The notes: generated by a model not told the origin, from the sequence alone. A stretch of 6,700 nucleotides of DNA from DATJGR01 sp032124855 (GCA_032124855.1 JAQBCT010000127.1:1-6700); one strand, 5' to 3'. Shown: positions 1 to 5,947, counted from the first letter of the stretch. Made by a program: numbers and translations.

Positions 1-581
1 TCTACGATTTCGCGCCGGGGACGATGTTTCTCGACGGTGTGGATCTGATGGACATTCCGTCGGCCGAGGTGCGTCGCCGCATCGGAATCGTGTTGCAGGA
101 CTTTCACGTCTTCTCCGGCAGCGTCGCCGATAACATCAGCCTGGGAAATCCTGGCATCTCGCGAGAACAGGTGGAGCGCGCGGCCCGGCTGGTGCATGCC
201 GATGCCTTCATCACACGTCTGCCAATGGGCTACGACGAGCCGTTGCTGGAGCGCGGTCAGAATTTGTCGCAGGGGCAACGTCAACTGTTGGCATTCGCCC
301 GTGTACTGGCGGCGGATCCCCAGATTCTCGTGCTGGACGAAGCGACCGCCAGCATCGATACCGAAACGGAAGCACTCATTCAGGATGCGCTGCACGTCGT
401 CACCCAGGGGCGCACCTCCATCGTCATCGCGCACCGCCTGCAGACCATCCAGGAAGCCGATCGTGTACTGGTTCTGCAGCACGGTCAGGTGCAGGAGATC
501 GGCACCCACGACGAATTGCTCGCGCGGCCCGGCGTCTATCGCACGCTATATGCGTTGCAGTTCCAGGATACGGCGGCATGA
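1..581 (+). CDS. ABC exporter, C-terminal nucleotide-binding domain (5' truncated)
   Basis: This is the end of an ATP-driven exporter gene. The frame is open to the left edge, reading in from base 3, so the membrane domain and Walker A lie outside the window. Counting from the Met at base 24, the visible parts are: the LDG strand (residues 3-5), the Q-loop VLQD (23-26) followed by FSGSVADNI, the ABC signature LSQGQRQ (81-87), Walker B ILVLDE (101-106) with catalytic E106, the D-loop SID (110-112) and the H-loop His137 in VIAHRL. All key residues are intact. The order and spacing match the C-terminal ATPase of type I (MsbA/MdlB-like) exporters, in which membrane and ATPase domains are fused and work as dimers. 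The wording around the signature (GQRQLLAFARVL, DEATASIDTETE) resembles MdlB/YheH-type halves of heterodimeric exporters, but the substrate cannot be read from this part. The Met at 24 is internal, not the true start. The stop is TGA at 579-581. Confidence 0.95.
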   Translation, partial: YDFAPGTMFLDGVDLMDIPSAEVRRRIGIVLQDFHVFSGSVADNISLGNPGISREQVERAARLVHADAFITRLPMGYDEPLLERGQNLSQGQRQLLAFARVLAADPQILVLDEATASIDTETEALIQDALHVVTQGRTSIVIAHRLQTIQEADRVLVLQHGQVQEIGTHDELLARPGVYRTLYALQFQDTAA

Positions 582-597
582 GCGGATCGAGATCCGC
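582..597. other. Small inverted repeat directly after the exporter stop codon
   Basis: GCGGAT-CGAG-ATCCGC begins one base after the TGA of the exporter gene. It can form a 6-bp stem with a 4-base loop. No T-run follows, so it is at best a weak or factor-assisted 3' end signal. Confidence 0.3.
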
Positions 598-608
598 GAT
601 GCGGCGCC

Positions 609-636
609 TTGACAATTACGTTGCCGCGGGCATCGT
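609..636 (+). promoter_or_regulatory. Candidate sigma-70 promoter for the ion channel gene
   Basis: A perfect TTGACA -35 hexamer lies at 609-614. At 16 bp spacing the best -10 is CATCGT (631-636), which keeps the conserved A2 and T6 but is otherwise poor. The position, about 45 bases upstream of the channel start and after the exporter stop, fits a separate promoter. The weak -10 keeps confidence low. Confidence 0.3.
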
Positions 637-681
637 TGCGGGTCATCGAAATGCATCATCGATTGTGCAGGAGCACGTGCA

Positions 682-1389
682 GTGATGGATCTATTCAAGG
701 GCACGTCACGATTCGAGGGCCTTCGCTTTGTCCAGCTGGCCGTGCTGTTGGTGTTGATGATGATGCTGATGCCGATGCTCGATCACAATCTGTTGATCAA
801 GGGGTTGACGTCAGTATTCCTGTTGAACGCCTTGCTGGTGGCCTTCTCGACGCATGCCGGGCCGCGCGTGCGCATTGCTTTGTGGACATTGTGGGTGATC
901 ACGGCCGTCGGGGGCGTGATCGAGGAATTGCCGGTAACGGCCGGTGTCGCCATGTTCGCCAAAGTCGGCGCGATCAGCACATTCCTGCTGCTGCTGCTGA
1001 TGTGCACGTCGCGCGTGTTGCGTGTGGCGTTACTGTCCGAACGCGTGACCATCGACTCGATATTCGCATCGATTGTGGCGTATCAGCTGATCGGACTGCT
1101 GTTTGGCGGTCTCTATACATTGCTGTTGCTCGTCGAGCCCGGCAGTCTGCACGGCGACCTGATGGCGCCGCCTGTACACGCGGGTCTGGTGCAGGTGGAC
1201 ATGATTTACTTCAGCTTCGTGACCATGGCCACGTTGGGCTACGGTGACATCGTGCCGATCTCGAGCCTGGCTCGCGGCCTGGCGGTCACTGAGGCGCTGG
1301 TTGGACAGTTCTATGTCGCGATGGTGGTTGCGTTGCTGATTGGTGCCTATGTATCGCAGCGCCTCGAAGAGCGTTCCAGACGCAGGTGA
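682..1389 (+). CDS. Six-helix potassium-type ion channel (Ion_trans_2 pore)
   Basis: Predicted inner-membrane cation channel of 235 residues. Hydrophobic segments lie near residues 14-33, 39-57, 64-82, 88-110, 124-151 and 201-224. A re-entrant pore loop sits between the last two, with the filter T184-L-G-Y-G-D189 inside FSFVTMATLGYGDIVP. GYG is the classic K+ selectivity signature and the following VPxS...R...EALVGQFY is typical of bacterial Ion_trans_2 channels. There is no regularly spaced Arg/Lys S4 sensor; Arg111, Arg114 and Arg121 lie after helix 4. There is no cytoplasmic RCK or cyclic-nucleotide domain: the protein ends in a short basic tail (RLEERSRRR), so gating is not evident. AGGAG at 669-673 is 8 bases before GTG 682 and 11 before ATG 685; either could be the start, differing by one residue. 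The gene ends 15 bases before the convergent AI-2E gene. Confidence 0.9.
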   Translation: MMDLFKGTSRFEGLRFVQLAVLLVLMMMLMPMLDHNLLIKGLTSVFLLNALLVAFSTHAGPRVRIALWTLWVITAVGGVIEELPVTAGVAMFAKVGAISTFLLLLLMCTSRVLRVALLSERVTIDSIFASIVAYQLIGLLFGGLYTLLLLVEPGSLHGDLMAPPVHAGLVQVDMIYFSFVTMATLGYGDIVPISSLARGLAVTEALVGQFYVAMVVALLIGAYVSQRLEERSRRR

Positions 1390-1404
1390 TGGCGTGCGGC
1401 GCGA

Positions 1405-2478
1405 CTAATCCGGTTCGGGCAATTCGGTGCCGTCCATCCAGATCACGATGGCGGTGTAGCCCAACACCAGCACAATGGCGCCGATGAAGAGACCGATCAC
1501 CCCCATCGTCAGCAAACCACCGATGGCGCCCATCACGACCACGATGACCGGTACATCCACACCCCGACCCAGCAGCAGCGGCTTCAGAAAATTGTCGATG
1601 AGCGTCACGAACAACGCCCACGCCGAGAACAGCACTGCTGTCAGCGTTTCGCCGGTTGCAAATACATAGATCACGGCGGGCAGCAGCACCGGCGCGGGAC
1701 CGATCTGCACGATGCAGGTGAGCAACGCGATCATGGCCCACAGACCGGCCGCCGGTATGCCAACCGCCAGCAGGCCGAGACCCGTGAGTACCGCCTGGAT
1801 CAGGGCAACCCCCAGCACGCCGGCGGCCACGCTGCGCGTGGTGGCGACGGCCAGCGTCACGAATCGTTCACCATCCGTGCCGGCGATGCGCCGCGCCACG
1901 CGGCGACTCCATGCGTCGTGCGTATCCGCCGTGGCAAGCAGGATGCCTGTGACAATGGCGGCGAACATGAACTGGGCGATGCCGAGCCCGAGCCCCGCCA
2001 CCTTGCTCAACAGCCATCGACCGATCTGAGCCAGATCGCTGCGATAAGGCGCGAGCGTTGCGTCGAGATTGGTCGCTGCGGCACTCCACGCGTCGGCAAG
2101 CCAGTTGCCGATGACTGGCCAGCTGTGAACAGATTCCGGCGGCAACGGAATTGCGAAGGACCCGTCCTGGAGTCCGCCAGCCAGCGTGCGGACCCCGCTG
2201 ACGAGCGTTTCGGACAAGGCGACTGCGGGTACGATCAACGCCCCCAGCAGCAGCAGCGTCAGTAGCGCAGCGGATGTACGACGGTGATCACCCAATGCCG
2301 CTGAAAGGCGCGCGTAGGCGGGATGCAGTGCCATCGTCATGATCACCGACCAGGCGATGACCGTGAGAAATGGTTGCACCACCAGAAAGCAGGCGCCGCC
2401 CAGTAGCAGCAACAATCCGACGCGCAGCGCTATTTCGAGACCGCGCCCGCGCAGAAGACTCACTTCGTTGGTTGGCAT
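1405..2478 (-). CDS. AI-2E family membrane protein (YdiK/PerM-like permease)
   Basis: Polytopic inner-membrane protein of 357 residues from ATG 2478. The family (PF01594) includes the proposed autoinducer-2 exporter TqsA and also Na+/H+ antiporters and permeases of unknown substrate, so AI-2 transport should not be assumed. Visible features are: paired N-terminal helices around residues 17-52, a helix near 68-90, a more polar central stretch (about 98-155) expected outside the bilayer, and a C-terminal helix set. The family hallmark lies at about 295-335, DNFLKPLLLGRG followed by P, then GAIGGL..MG..GLFIGA. The preceding segment IPAAGLWAMIALL...IGP also fits. An in-frame TTG at 2490 would add four residues, but neither start has a good Shine-Dalgarno; ATG is preferred. 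The stop is TAG at 1405-1407. It converges with the ion channel gene, and its 5' side faces a possible 24-residue leader ORF. Confidence 0.9.
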   Translation of the reverse strand: MPTNEVSLLRGRGLEIALRVGLLLLLGGACFLVVQPFLTVIAWSVIMTMALHPAYARLSAALGDHRRTSAALLTLLLLGALIVPAVALSETLVSGVRTLAGGLQDGSFAIPLPPESVHSWPVIGNWLADAWSAAATNLDATLAPYRSDLAQIGRWLLSKVAGLGLGIAQFMFAAIVTGILLATADTHDAWSRRVARRIAGTDGERFVTLAVATTRSVAAGVLGVALIQAVLTGLGLLAVGIPAAGLWAMIALLTCIVQIGPAPVLLPAVIYVFATGETLTAVLFSAWALFVTLIDNFLKPLLLGRGVDVPVIVVVMGAIGGLLTMGVIGLFIGAIVLVLGYTAIVIWMDGTELPEPD

Positions 2479-2503
2479 CGCGGCAATCAATCCGATGCGA
2501 AAT

Positions 2504-2578
2504 TCAGCACGCCGGTGGCGCTCTGAGCATCAAGACGATTGCAGCTGTCAGTGTCAGCTGAAAAAGTTGCCGGTTCAT
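2504..2578 (-). CDS. Possible 24-residue hydrophobic leader peptide upstream of the AI-2E gene
   Basis: A short frame begins at ATG 2578 with GGAG (bases 2586-2589 on the complementary strand) exactly 7 bases upstream. That is a better ribosome binding site than either start of the AI-2E gene has. It encodes 24 residues: a polar start (MNRQ), a hydrophobic core (LTAAIVLML), then RAPPAC and a TGA at 2504-2506. It ends 25 bases before the AI-2E ATG and is in a different frame. It could be a translated leader that couples into the transporter, a tiny membrane peptide, or the remnant of a secreted protein's signal sequence. Size alone makes chance plausible; the case rests on the ribosome binding site and position. 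Confidence 0.35.
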   Translation of the reverse strand: MNRQLFQLTLTAAIVLMLRAPPAC

Positions 2579-2622
2579 GCCGATTCTCCATTTGCGCGGC
2601 GCAAGCGTGGCGCTACGATAAT

Positions 2623-2642
2623 GGCACCGATGTGGCGGTGCC
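2623..2642. repeat. 7-bp perfect inverted repeat in the divergent control region
   Basis: GGCACCG and CGGTGCC are separated by six bases. The repeat lies in the gap between the AI-2E gene (-) and the 64-residue gene (+), about 35 bases upstream of the 24-residue ORF's ribosome binding site. It could be an operator half-site pair or a weak hairpin. It shares only the GGTGCC core with the REP elements further right and is not a full copy of them. Confidence 0.3.
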
Positions 2643-2720
2643 AGCGGAACCACAATCTGCGACGAAGTTAACGTTCTTCCGCCGGCCGCTCACCTACATT
2701 CGATCCGCCAACAACATGTT

Positions 2721-2726
2721 AAGGGA
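2721..2726 (+). promoter_or_regulatory. Shine-Dalgarno site of the 64-residue gene
   Basis: AAGGGA lies 6 bases upstream of ATG 2733. This is the main evidence that the small frame is translated from that start. Confidence 0.65.
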
Positions 2727-2732
2727 CTGAAC

Positions 2733-2927
2733 ATGGCTCAGCTGCACGGCAACGGATGGTCGGGGAATCAGGAACACGTTCACCGCATGGCCCCCATGGG
2801 TGCGTGGGCGAAATCCAAGCTCGAAGAAAACGAAATGAAGAATCCCATCGAAGTGCACGGCGCGAACTACGTTGCGTTCTGCAAATCCTGGGCGCCCGAG
2901 TGGATCGAGGACGAAGACCTCGAATGA
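2733..2927 (+). CDS. Small acidic-tailed protein of unknown function (64 aa)
   Basis: I do not recognise this family. The product is 64 residues, soluble in appearance, with no signal peptide or membrane segment. The N-terminal part (1-25) is rich in Gly, His and Trp (His5, His15, His17; Trp9, Trp25). A charged middle (KSKLEENEMKN) follows, then HGANYVAFCKSWAPEW (42-57) with the only cysteine at 50, and an acidic end IEDEDLE. Four tryptophans in 64 residues is unusual. Support for a real gene is the AAGGGA ribosome site 6 bases before ATG 2733 and codon third positions rich in G/C like the neighbours. It is divergent from the AI-2E gene and converges on the amidohydrolase, ending only 7 bases from that gene's stop codon. 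No promoter with good hexamers is visible. It could be a small binding or accessory protein, but no function can be assigned. Confidence 0.6.
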   Translation: MAQLHGNGWSGNQEHVHRMAPMGAWAKSKLEENEMKNPIEVHGANYVAFCKSWAPEWIEDEDLE

Positions 2928-2934
2928 CAGAGGC

Positions 2935-4044
2935 TCAAACTCCGAAGACGCGCGCCGCGTTGGCCCCCAGCACCGCGGCCTGCTGATCGGCTGAGAGCGC
3001 GTCGATCGACGCGCGAATCAAATGGGGTGCCTCGAGCGTCGAATCGATATGGGGATAGTCGCTGCCCCATAGAATATTGTTCTGTCCCACCAGTTCGAGC
3101 ATCGCGCCGATGCTGCGTTCGGCCGGTTCCGCAACGAAATAGCAGTTGCGCCGGATATAGTCGCTGGGCTTTTGTGGCAGCGGCGTCAGCGCGCGCAATA
3201 CGTCGTGTTTCTCATCGAGTCGATCCATGAGGTAGGCGGCGAAACCGCAGCCGGCCTCGACGCTGACCATTTTCAGGCGAGGCAGTCGCTCGAACAGTCC
3301 ACCGGCGACCATGGCCGCCAGCGCAGGCATCAGCTGCCCGGTGGCGCCCATCGCAAAGGTGAACACGGCGCCGGGTTTGGTTTCATGCCAGGCGGCGAAT
3401 GGCGTTGCCGCGCCACTGAATCGCACGATCACGTGCAGGCACCCTGGAATGTCCGCGTCCTGACACTGCTGCCAGATCGGATCGAAATGCGGGTCGCTGG
3501 GGCTTTTGCCGTCGATGGTCTCCGGCGGCACGAAGACGCCGCGAAATCCGGCCTTGATGCAGTGCTTCAGCTCGGCGGCAGCGCCATCGATATCGTGCCA
3601 GTTCAATACGGCGATCGGCACCACGCGTTTCGGTATCGATTTGAAAAAGTCGTACTGCCAGCGGTTGTAGGCCCTGCAGTAGGCGCCCGCCAGGGCCTGA
3701 TCATCGGTGGGGAACGGCAGGATACCGATGGTGGGGAACAGCACGCCGCGATCCACGCCCCAGTCGTCTAACAGTTTGGCTCGGGCGTGCGGATCGTAGC
3801 TTGCGGGTTCGCAACCATCGGCGTAACGCAACGCCCCCGAAAACAGCTCGGCTCGGTTGCGATGCGCACCCCCCAGACCCGCGAGCACGCCGGCCAGCAC
3901 GCTCACTTCGCCGATGATCAGATGCTCCACCCCGTCGCGCAGTTCGATGCGAATCGCCCGGTCCCGAAACCGCGGCTCGAGATAGTTCTGCCAAAGGTCG
4001 GCCGGTTCCATGACGTGTGAGTCGCAGTCGATCACGATGGACAC
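2935..4044 (-). CDS. Amidohydrolase 2 family metal-dependent hydrolase/decarboxylase
   Basis: TIM-barrel enzyme of the Amidohydro_2 (PF04909, ACMSD-like) family, 369 residues from GTG 4044. Members hydrolyse or decarboxylate small ring compounds using a divalent metal. The N-terminus reads IDCDSHVMEPADLW: Asp8 and His10 occupy the place of the HxH metal motif, as in the D/E-x-H subgroup. His204 (CLHVIV) is the likely third ligand, and Asp329 in LWGSDYPH (326-332) is the likely catalytic/metal Asp. EAGCGF and DRLDE are also typical. Start choice: ATG 4077 and GTG 4098 are in frame and add 11 and 18 residues, but that stretch contains a rare AGA codon and poor third-position GC. GGAG lies 9 bases before GTG 4044, which places the start just ahead of the conserved IDCDSH. 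The substrate is unknown. It lies on the same strand as the sulfotransferase and LLM genes but is separated from them by the RAYT module. Confidence 0.85.
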   Translation of the reverse strand: MSIVIDCDSHVMEPADLWQNYLEPRFRDRAIRIELRDGVEHLIIGEVSVLAGVLAGLGGAHRNRAELFSGALRYADGCEPASYDPHARAKLLDDWGVDRGVLFPTIGILPFPTDDQALAGAYCRAYNRWQYDFFKSIPKRVVPIAVLNWHDIDGAAAELKHCIKAGFRGVFVPPETIDGKSPSDPHFDPIWQQCQDADIPGCLHVIVRFSGAATPFAAWHETKPGAVFTFAMGATGQLMPALAAMVAGGLFERLPRLKMVSVEAGCGFAAYLMDRLDEKHDVLRALTPLPQKPSDYIRRNCYFVAEPAERSIGAMLELVGQNNILWGSDYPHIDSTLEAPHLIRASIDALSADQQAAVLGANAARVFGV

Positions 4045-4108
4045 CTCATCTCTCTCCAGTGCGTACTGTGCGTTCATTCTAACCAGCCACCCGCGCACTG
4101 CGTGGGGT

Positions 4109-4139
4109 GGGGCAAAAGGTGCCAGGCACCATTTGCCCC
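4109..4139. repeat. REP-like palindrome upstream of the RAYT gene
   Basis: A 31-bp near-perfect palindrome centred on A4124. The core is GGTGCC-A-GGCACC (4118-4130), extended by GGGGCAAA on the left and TTTGCCCC on the right. Fourteen of 15 arm positions pair; the exception is A4117/A4131. It matches the reverse complement of the right arm of the downstream palindrome pair at about 26 of 29 positions. It lies in the divergent gap, 64 bases above the amidohydrolase GTG and about 100 bases before the RAYT start. It is probably a single REP recognised by the adjacent transposase. Confidence 0.8.
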
Positions 4140-4241
4140 CGGCGCAGGTGGATCGCCGACAGGTGGCGAATCTACGGTCGCACAGGTCGACCCGCTGATC
4201 GAATCTTGCGGGCCGATGTCCCTGGGGCGAGATTTGCAGCG

Positions 4242-4940
4242 ATGGGGCGACCTCCTCGAATCAATCACGCCGATGCGTACTATCACGTCATGACGCGTGG
4301 GAATCGTCGCGCGGACATTTTCACGCGCGACGACGATCGCCGACTGTTTCTGTCATTGCTCGCGAGGACGTGCAATGCCTACGCCTGGCGATGTCTGAGC
4401 TATTGCTTGATGGGCAATCACTACCATCTCGTGATTACGACTGAGCGGCCCACGTTGTCGGGCGGCATGCACTTCCTCAACGGAACCTACGCACGGGCAT
4501 TCAATTCCATTCATGCGAAGACCGGGCACGTGTTCGAGTCCCGCTACTATCCGAAGCTGATCGATGACGACCGCTATCTTCTGGCGAGCATGGCGTACGT
4601 GGAATCCAATCCGGTTCGAGCAAAGCTGTGCCGCGGGGCCGGCGACTGGTTTTGGAACAGCTATCGCGCGGTGCTCGGTCTGCGGGCGCATGGGCGGTGG
4701 TTCGATCGCAGCCGGGTACTCTCGCTATTCGATTTGGACGAAACCTCTGCCGTCGAACAGTACATCGCGCTCATCGATGAACGAATCGATGGAGCACCCC
4801 CGTGGCATCCCGAGGCGCAGCGACAGCGCCAGCGCGCCTCGATAGTGGCGGCGCACCTGGCCGGGAAATCGGCAAGGCGGATCGCTATCGAGCAGAGAGT
4901 GTCGCCGCGGACGGTGCGGCGCACGATTCTGGGCGACTGA
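4242..4940 (+). CDS. REP-associated tyrosine transposase (RAYT, Y1 HUH family)
   Basis: Single-strand-DNA transposase relative of IS200/IS605 TnpA (Y1_Tnp, PF01797), 232 residues. It begins with the family's usual MGRPPRI...YYHVMTRGNRR (residues 1-23). The HUH metal motif is His60-Tyr-His62 in LMGNHYHLVI. The conserved block GTYARAFN...GHVFESRYYPKLI follows at 81-107. Then comes AYVESNPVRA (118-127), whose Tyr119 is the probable nucleophile. The C-terminal tail (199-232) looks like a helix-turn-helix (ASIVAAHLAGKSARRIAI...SPRTVRRTI), as in several RAYT groups. Catalytic motifs are intact, so it is not obviously decayed. The frame is open back to 4107, but those 45 codons run through the REP palindrome and do not resemble the family; ATG 4242 matches the family N-terminus, although its ribosome site is weak. 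Palindromes on both sides and opposite orientation to the flanking enzyme genes mark it as an inserted module. RAYTs are usually single-copy, domesticated genes that mobilise REP/REPIN elements. Confidence 0.93.
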   Translation: MGRPPRINHADAYYHVMTRGNRRADIFTRDDDRRLFLSLLARTCNAYAWRCLSYCLMGNHYHLVITTERPTLSGGMHFLNGTYARAFNSIHAKTGHVFESRYYPKLIDDDRYLLASMAYVESNPVRAKLCRGAGDWFWNSYRAVLGLRAHGRWFDRSRVLSLFDLDETSAVEQYIALIDERIDGAPPWHPEAQRQRQRASIVAAHLAGKSARRIAIEQRVSPRTVRRTILGD

Positions 4941-4945
4941 AGGCG

Positions 4946-5005
4946 GACAAAAGGTGCCTGGCACCAAACGCCCCATGGGGCATTTGGTGCCAGGCACCTT
5001 TTGCC
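4946..5005. repeat. REPIN-like paired palindrome between RAYT and sulfotransferase genes
   Basis: Two REP-like units in inverted orientation form one large palindrome centred at 4975/4976 (CCCCATGGGG). In the core 4948-5003, 27 of 28 positions pair; only C4969/A4982 fails. Each arm is itself palindromic: GGTGCC-T-GGCACC (4953-4965) on the left and GGTGCC-A-GGCACC (4986-4998) on the right. The arms begin and end with CAAAAGG and CCTTTTG. The element starts 5 bases after the RAYT stop and ends 3 bases before the sulfotransferase stop, filling nearly the whole 68-bp gap. This is the arrangement described for REPINs next to RAYT genes. Confidence 0.85.
4948..5003. terminator. Probable bidirectional terminator formed by the paired palindrome
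   Basis: Transcripts from the RAYT (+) and sulfotransferase (-) genes converge here. RNA of either strand would fold into a very stable hairpin ending in UUUUG (DNA TTTT at 4999-5002 on the plus strand and opposite 4949-4952 on the minus strand). The U-run is paired within the stem, so it is not a classical intrinsic terminator. The role is inferred from position and stability. Confidence 0.45.
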
Positions 5006-5008
5006 GCG

Positions 5009-5944
5009 CTATCGGGCGCCTCGCGAGCCGTTCTCCATCCACGCGGCGCAGTCGGCCGGCAGGGTGCGCGCCATGGCCTGGGCGTACAGCTGCAGGTCGT
5101 CGGCCGAAAGCACATCGCGCCAGCGGCCGTTGGTGCCCTTGTTGATGAAGGTCTTCGCACCCCCTTTGAAGCCGAAGCTCATATCGCCCACCACCTTCTC
5201 GGGATCCGCTTTGACGGTGTCGAAGCGGCACGCCTTCACGACGCGCGGCCACTGCGCTTGCGGCACTTCGATATTCAGGTACGCAGCGATGGCGCGCATT
5301 TCGCCCTCCAGATCCGCCAGCAGATCAGCGTAGTGCACCAGCTTGATATTCGGCAGATGGCGGAACTCCCACCACGTCTTGCAGTGATGCAGATGCGACC
5401 AGTACGGATAGCCGTCCGCTTCCCATTCGAACCAGCCGCGCGTCGTCCAGTTGCGCCAGAGCTTTGGGATATCGTTTTCGAATTCAGGGAATGGATCGCC
5501 CACCAGACCTGGCACGTTGTTCATGGACAGGTAGAACTCGGGCGTGTGATTGCCCCAGTGATTGAGCAGTGACATGAACACATCGCGCGCATCGCGGCAC
5601 ACGACGATGTACTTCGCATCCGGGTAGTACGGCAGACCATCCAGCGGCAAGTGCGTCTTGATGCAGCGCCGGGTGGTTTGAGCCGAAAGCTGATTGAGCG
5701 CCAACTCCAGCGGAAACCACCGCGCATCGATCCACGGTGACAGCTCCGTTGCGGGCATGTGCAGGTCACCTGACGGGTACAGCAGATTCGCAACGATGGT
5801 CTGCATCCATGTCGTGCCGGCCTTGTAGGAGGTGGAAATGATGATGTCGTCGGCGCGGTGCGCGAAATAATCCCAGCGCGTGGAGTCCATGTGGTGATTC
5901 TGATAGATGTGCGCGCGCACTGGTTGGCGTGATTTATCGGACAT
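5009..5944 (-). CDS. PAPS-dependent sulfotransferase (Sulfotransfer_1)
   Basis: Cytosolic-type sulfotransferase (PF00685), 311 residues, expected to move a sulfuryl group from PAPS to a hydroxyl or amine on a small molecule. The 5'-phosphosulfate loop is SYKAGTTWMQTI (39-50) with Lys41. The catalytic His is His98 in KTHLP (96-100). The 3'-phosphate site is VVCRDARDVFMSLLNHW (114-130) with Arg117 and Ser125. The late cofactor loop is FINKGTNGRWRDVLS (266-280); Asn268 sits where RKG enzymes have Arg, while Lys269-Gly270 are kept. Length and motif spacing are normal for cytosolic arylsulfotransferase/SULT-like enzymes, and there is no signal peptide or membrane anchor. ATG 5944 starts 3 bases after the upstream LLM gene's TGA, with GGGGGTG just before the stop, pointing to translational coupling. 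The stop TAG at 5009-5011 is 3 bases from the paired palindrome. The acceptor is unknown; the partner oxidoreductase suggests a lipophilic or aromatic small molecule, as inference only. Confidence 0.92.
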   Translation of the reverse strand: MSDKSRQPVRAHIYQNHHMDSTRWDYFAHRADDIIISTSYKAGTTWMQTIVANLLYPSGDLHMPATELSPWIDARWFPLELALNQLSAQTTRRCIKTHLPLDGLPYYPDAKYIVVCRDARDVFMSLLNHWGNHTPEFYLSMNNVPGLVGDPFPEFENDIPKLWRNWTTRGWFEWEADGYPYWSHLHHCKTWWEFRHLPNIKLVHYADLLADLEGEMRAIAAYLNIEVPQAQWPRVVKACRFDTVKADPEKVVGDMSFGFKGGAKTFINKGTNGRWRDVLSADDLQLYAQAMARTLPADCAAWMENGSRGAR

Positions 5945-5947
5945 GCA

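Noticed and set aside
981..1001. CTG triplet run as a microsatellite
   Set aside because: It encodes a Leu stretch of a membrane helix; similar CAG-type runs in the AI-2E gene have the same cause.
609..1247. Long plus-strand open frame overlapping the ion channel in another frame
   Set aside because: It is rich in Arg/Ala/Asp without domain signal, while the overlapping frame encodes a clear channel; a GC-rich shadow frame.
1390..1404. Terminator between the ion channel and AI-2E genes
   Set aside because: The gap is only 15 bases and shows no stem-loop or T-run.
2668..2700. TTAACG and TACATT as a promoter for the 64-residue gene
   Set aside because: Spacing is 21 bases and both hexamers are poor; not reported as a promoter.
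3172..3771. 199-codon plus-strand open frame opposite the amidohydrolase
   Set aside because: No ribosome site or motif; the antisense strand holds conserved Amidohydro_2 sequence throughout.
4107..4241. Extended N-terminus for the transposase
   Set aside because: The 45 extra codons are translated palindrome and spacer; the family N-terminus begins at ATG 4242.
4802..5572. 256-codon plus-strand open frame running from RAYT into the sulfotransferase
   Set aside because: It crosses the 3' end of RAYT, the paired palindrome and the antisense of the sulfotransferase; composition is typical of a shadow frame.
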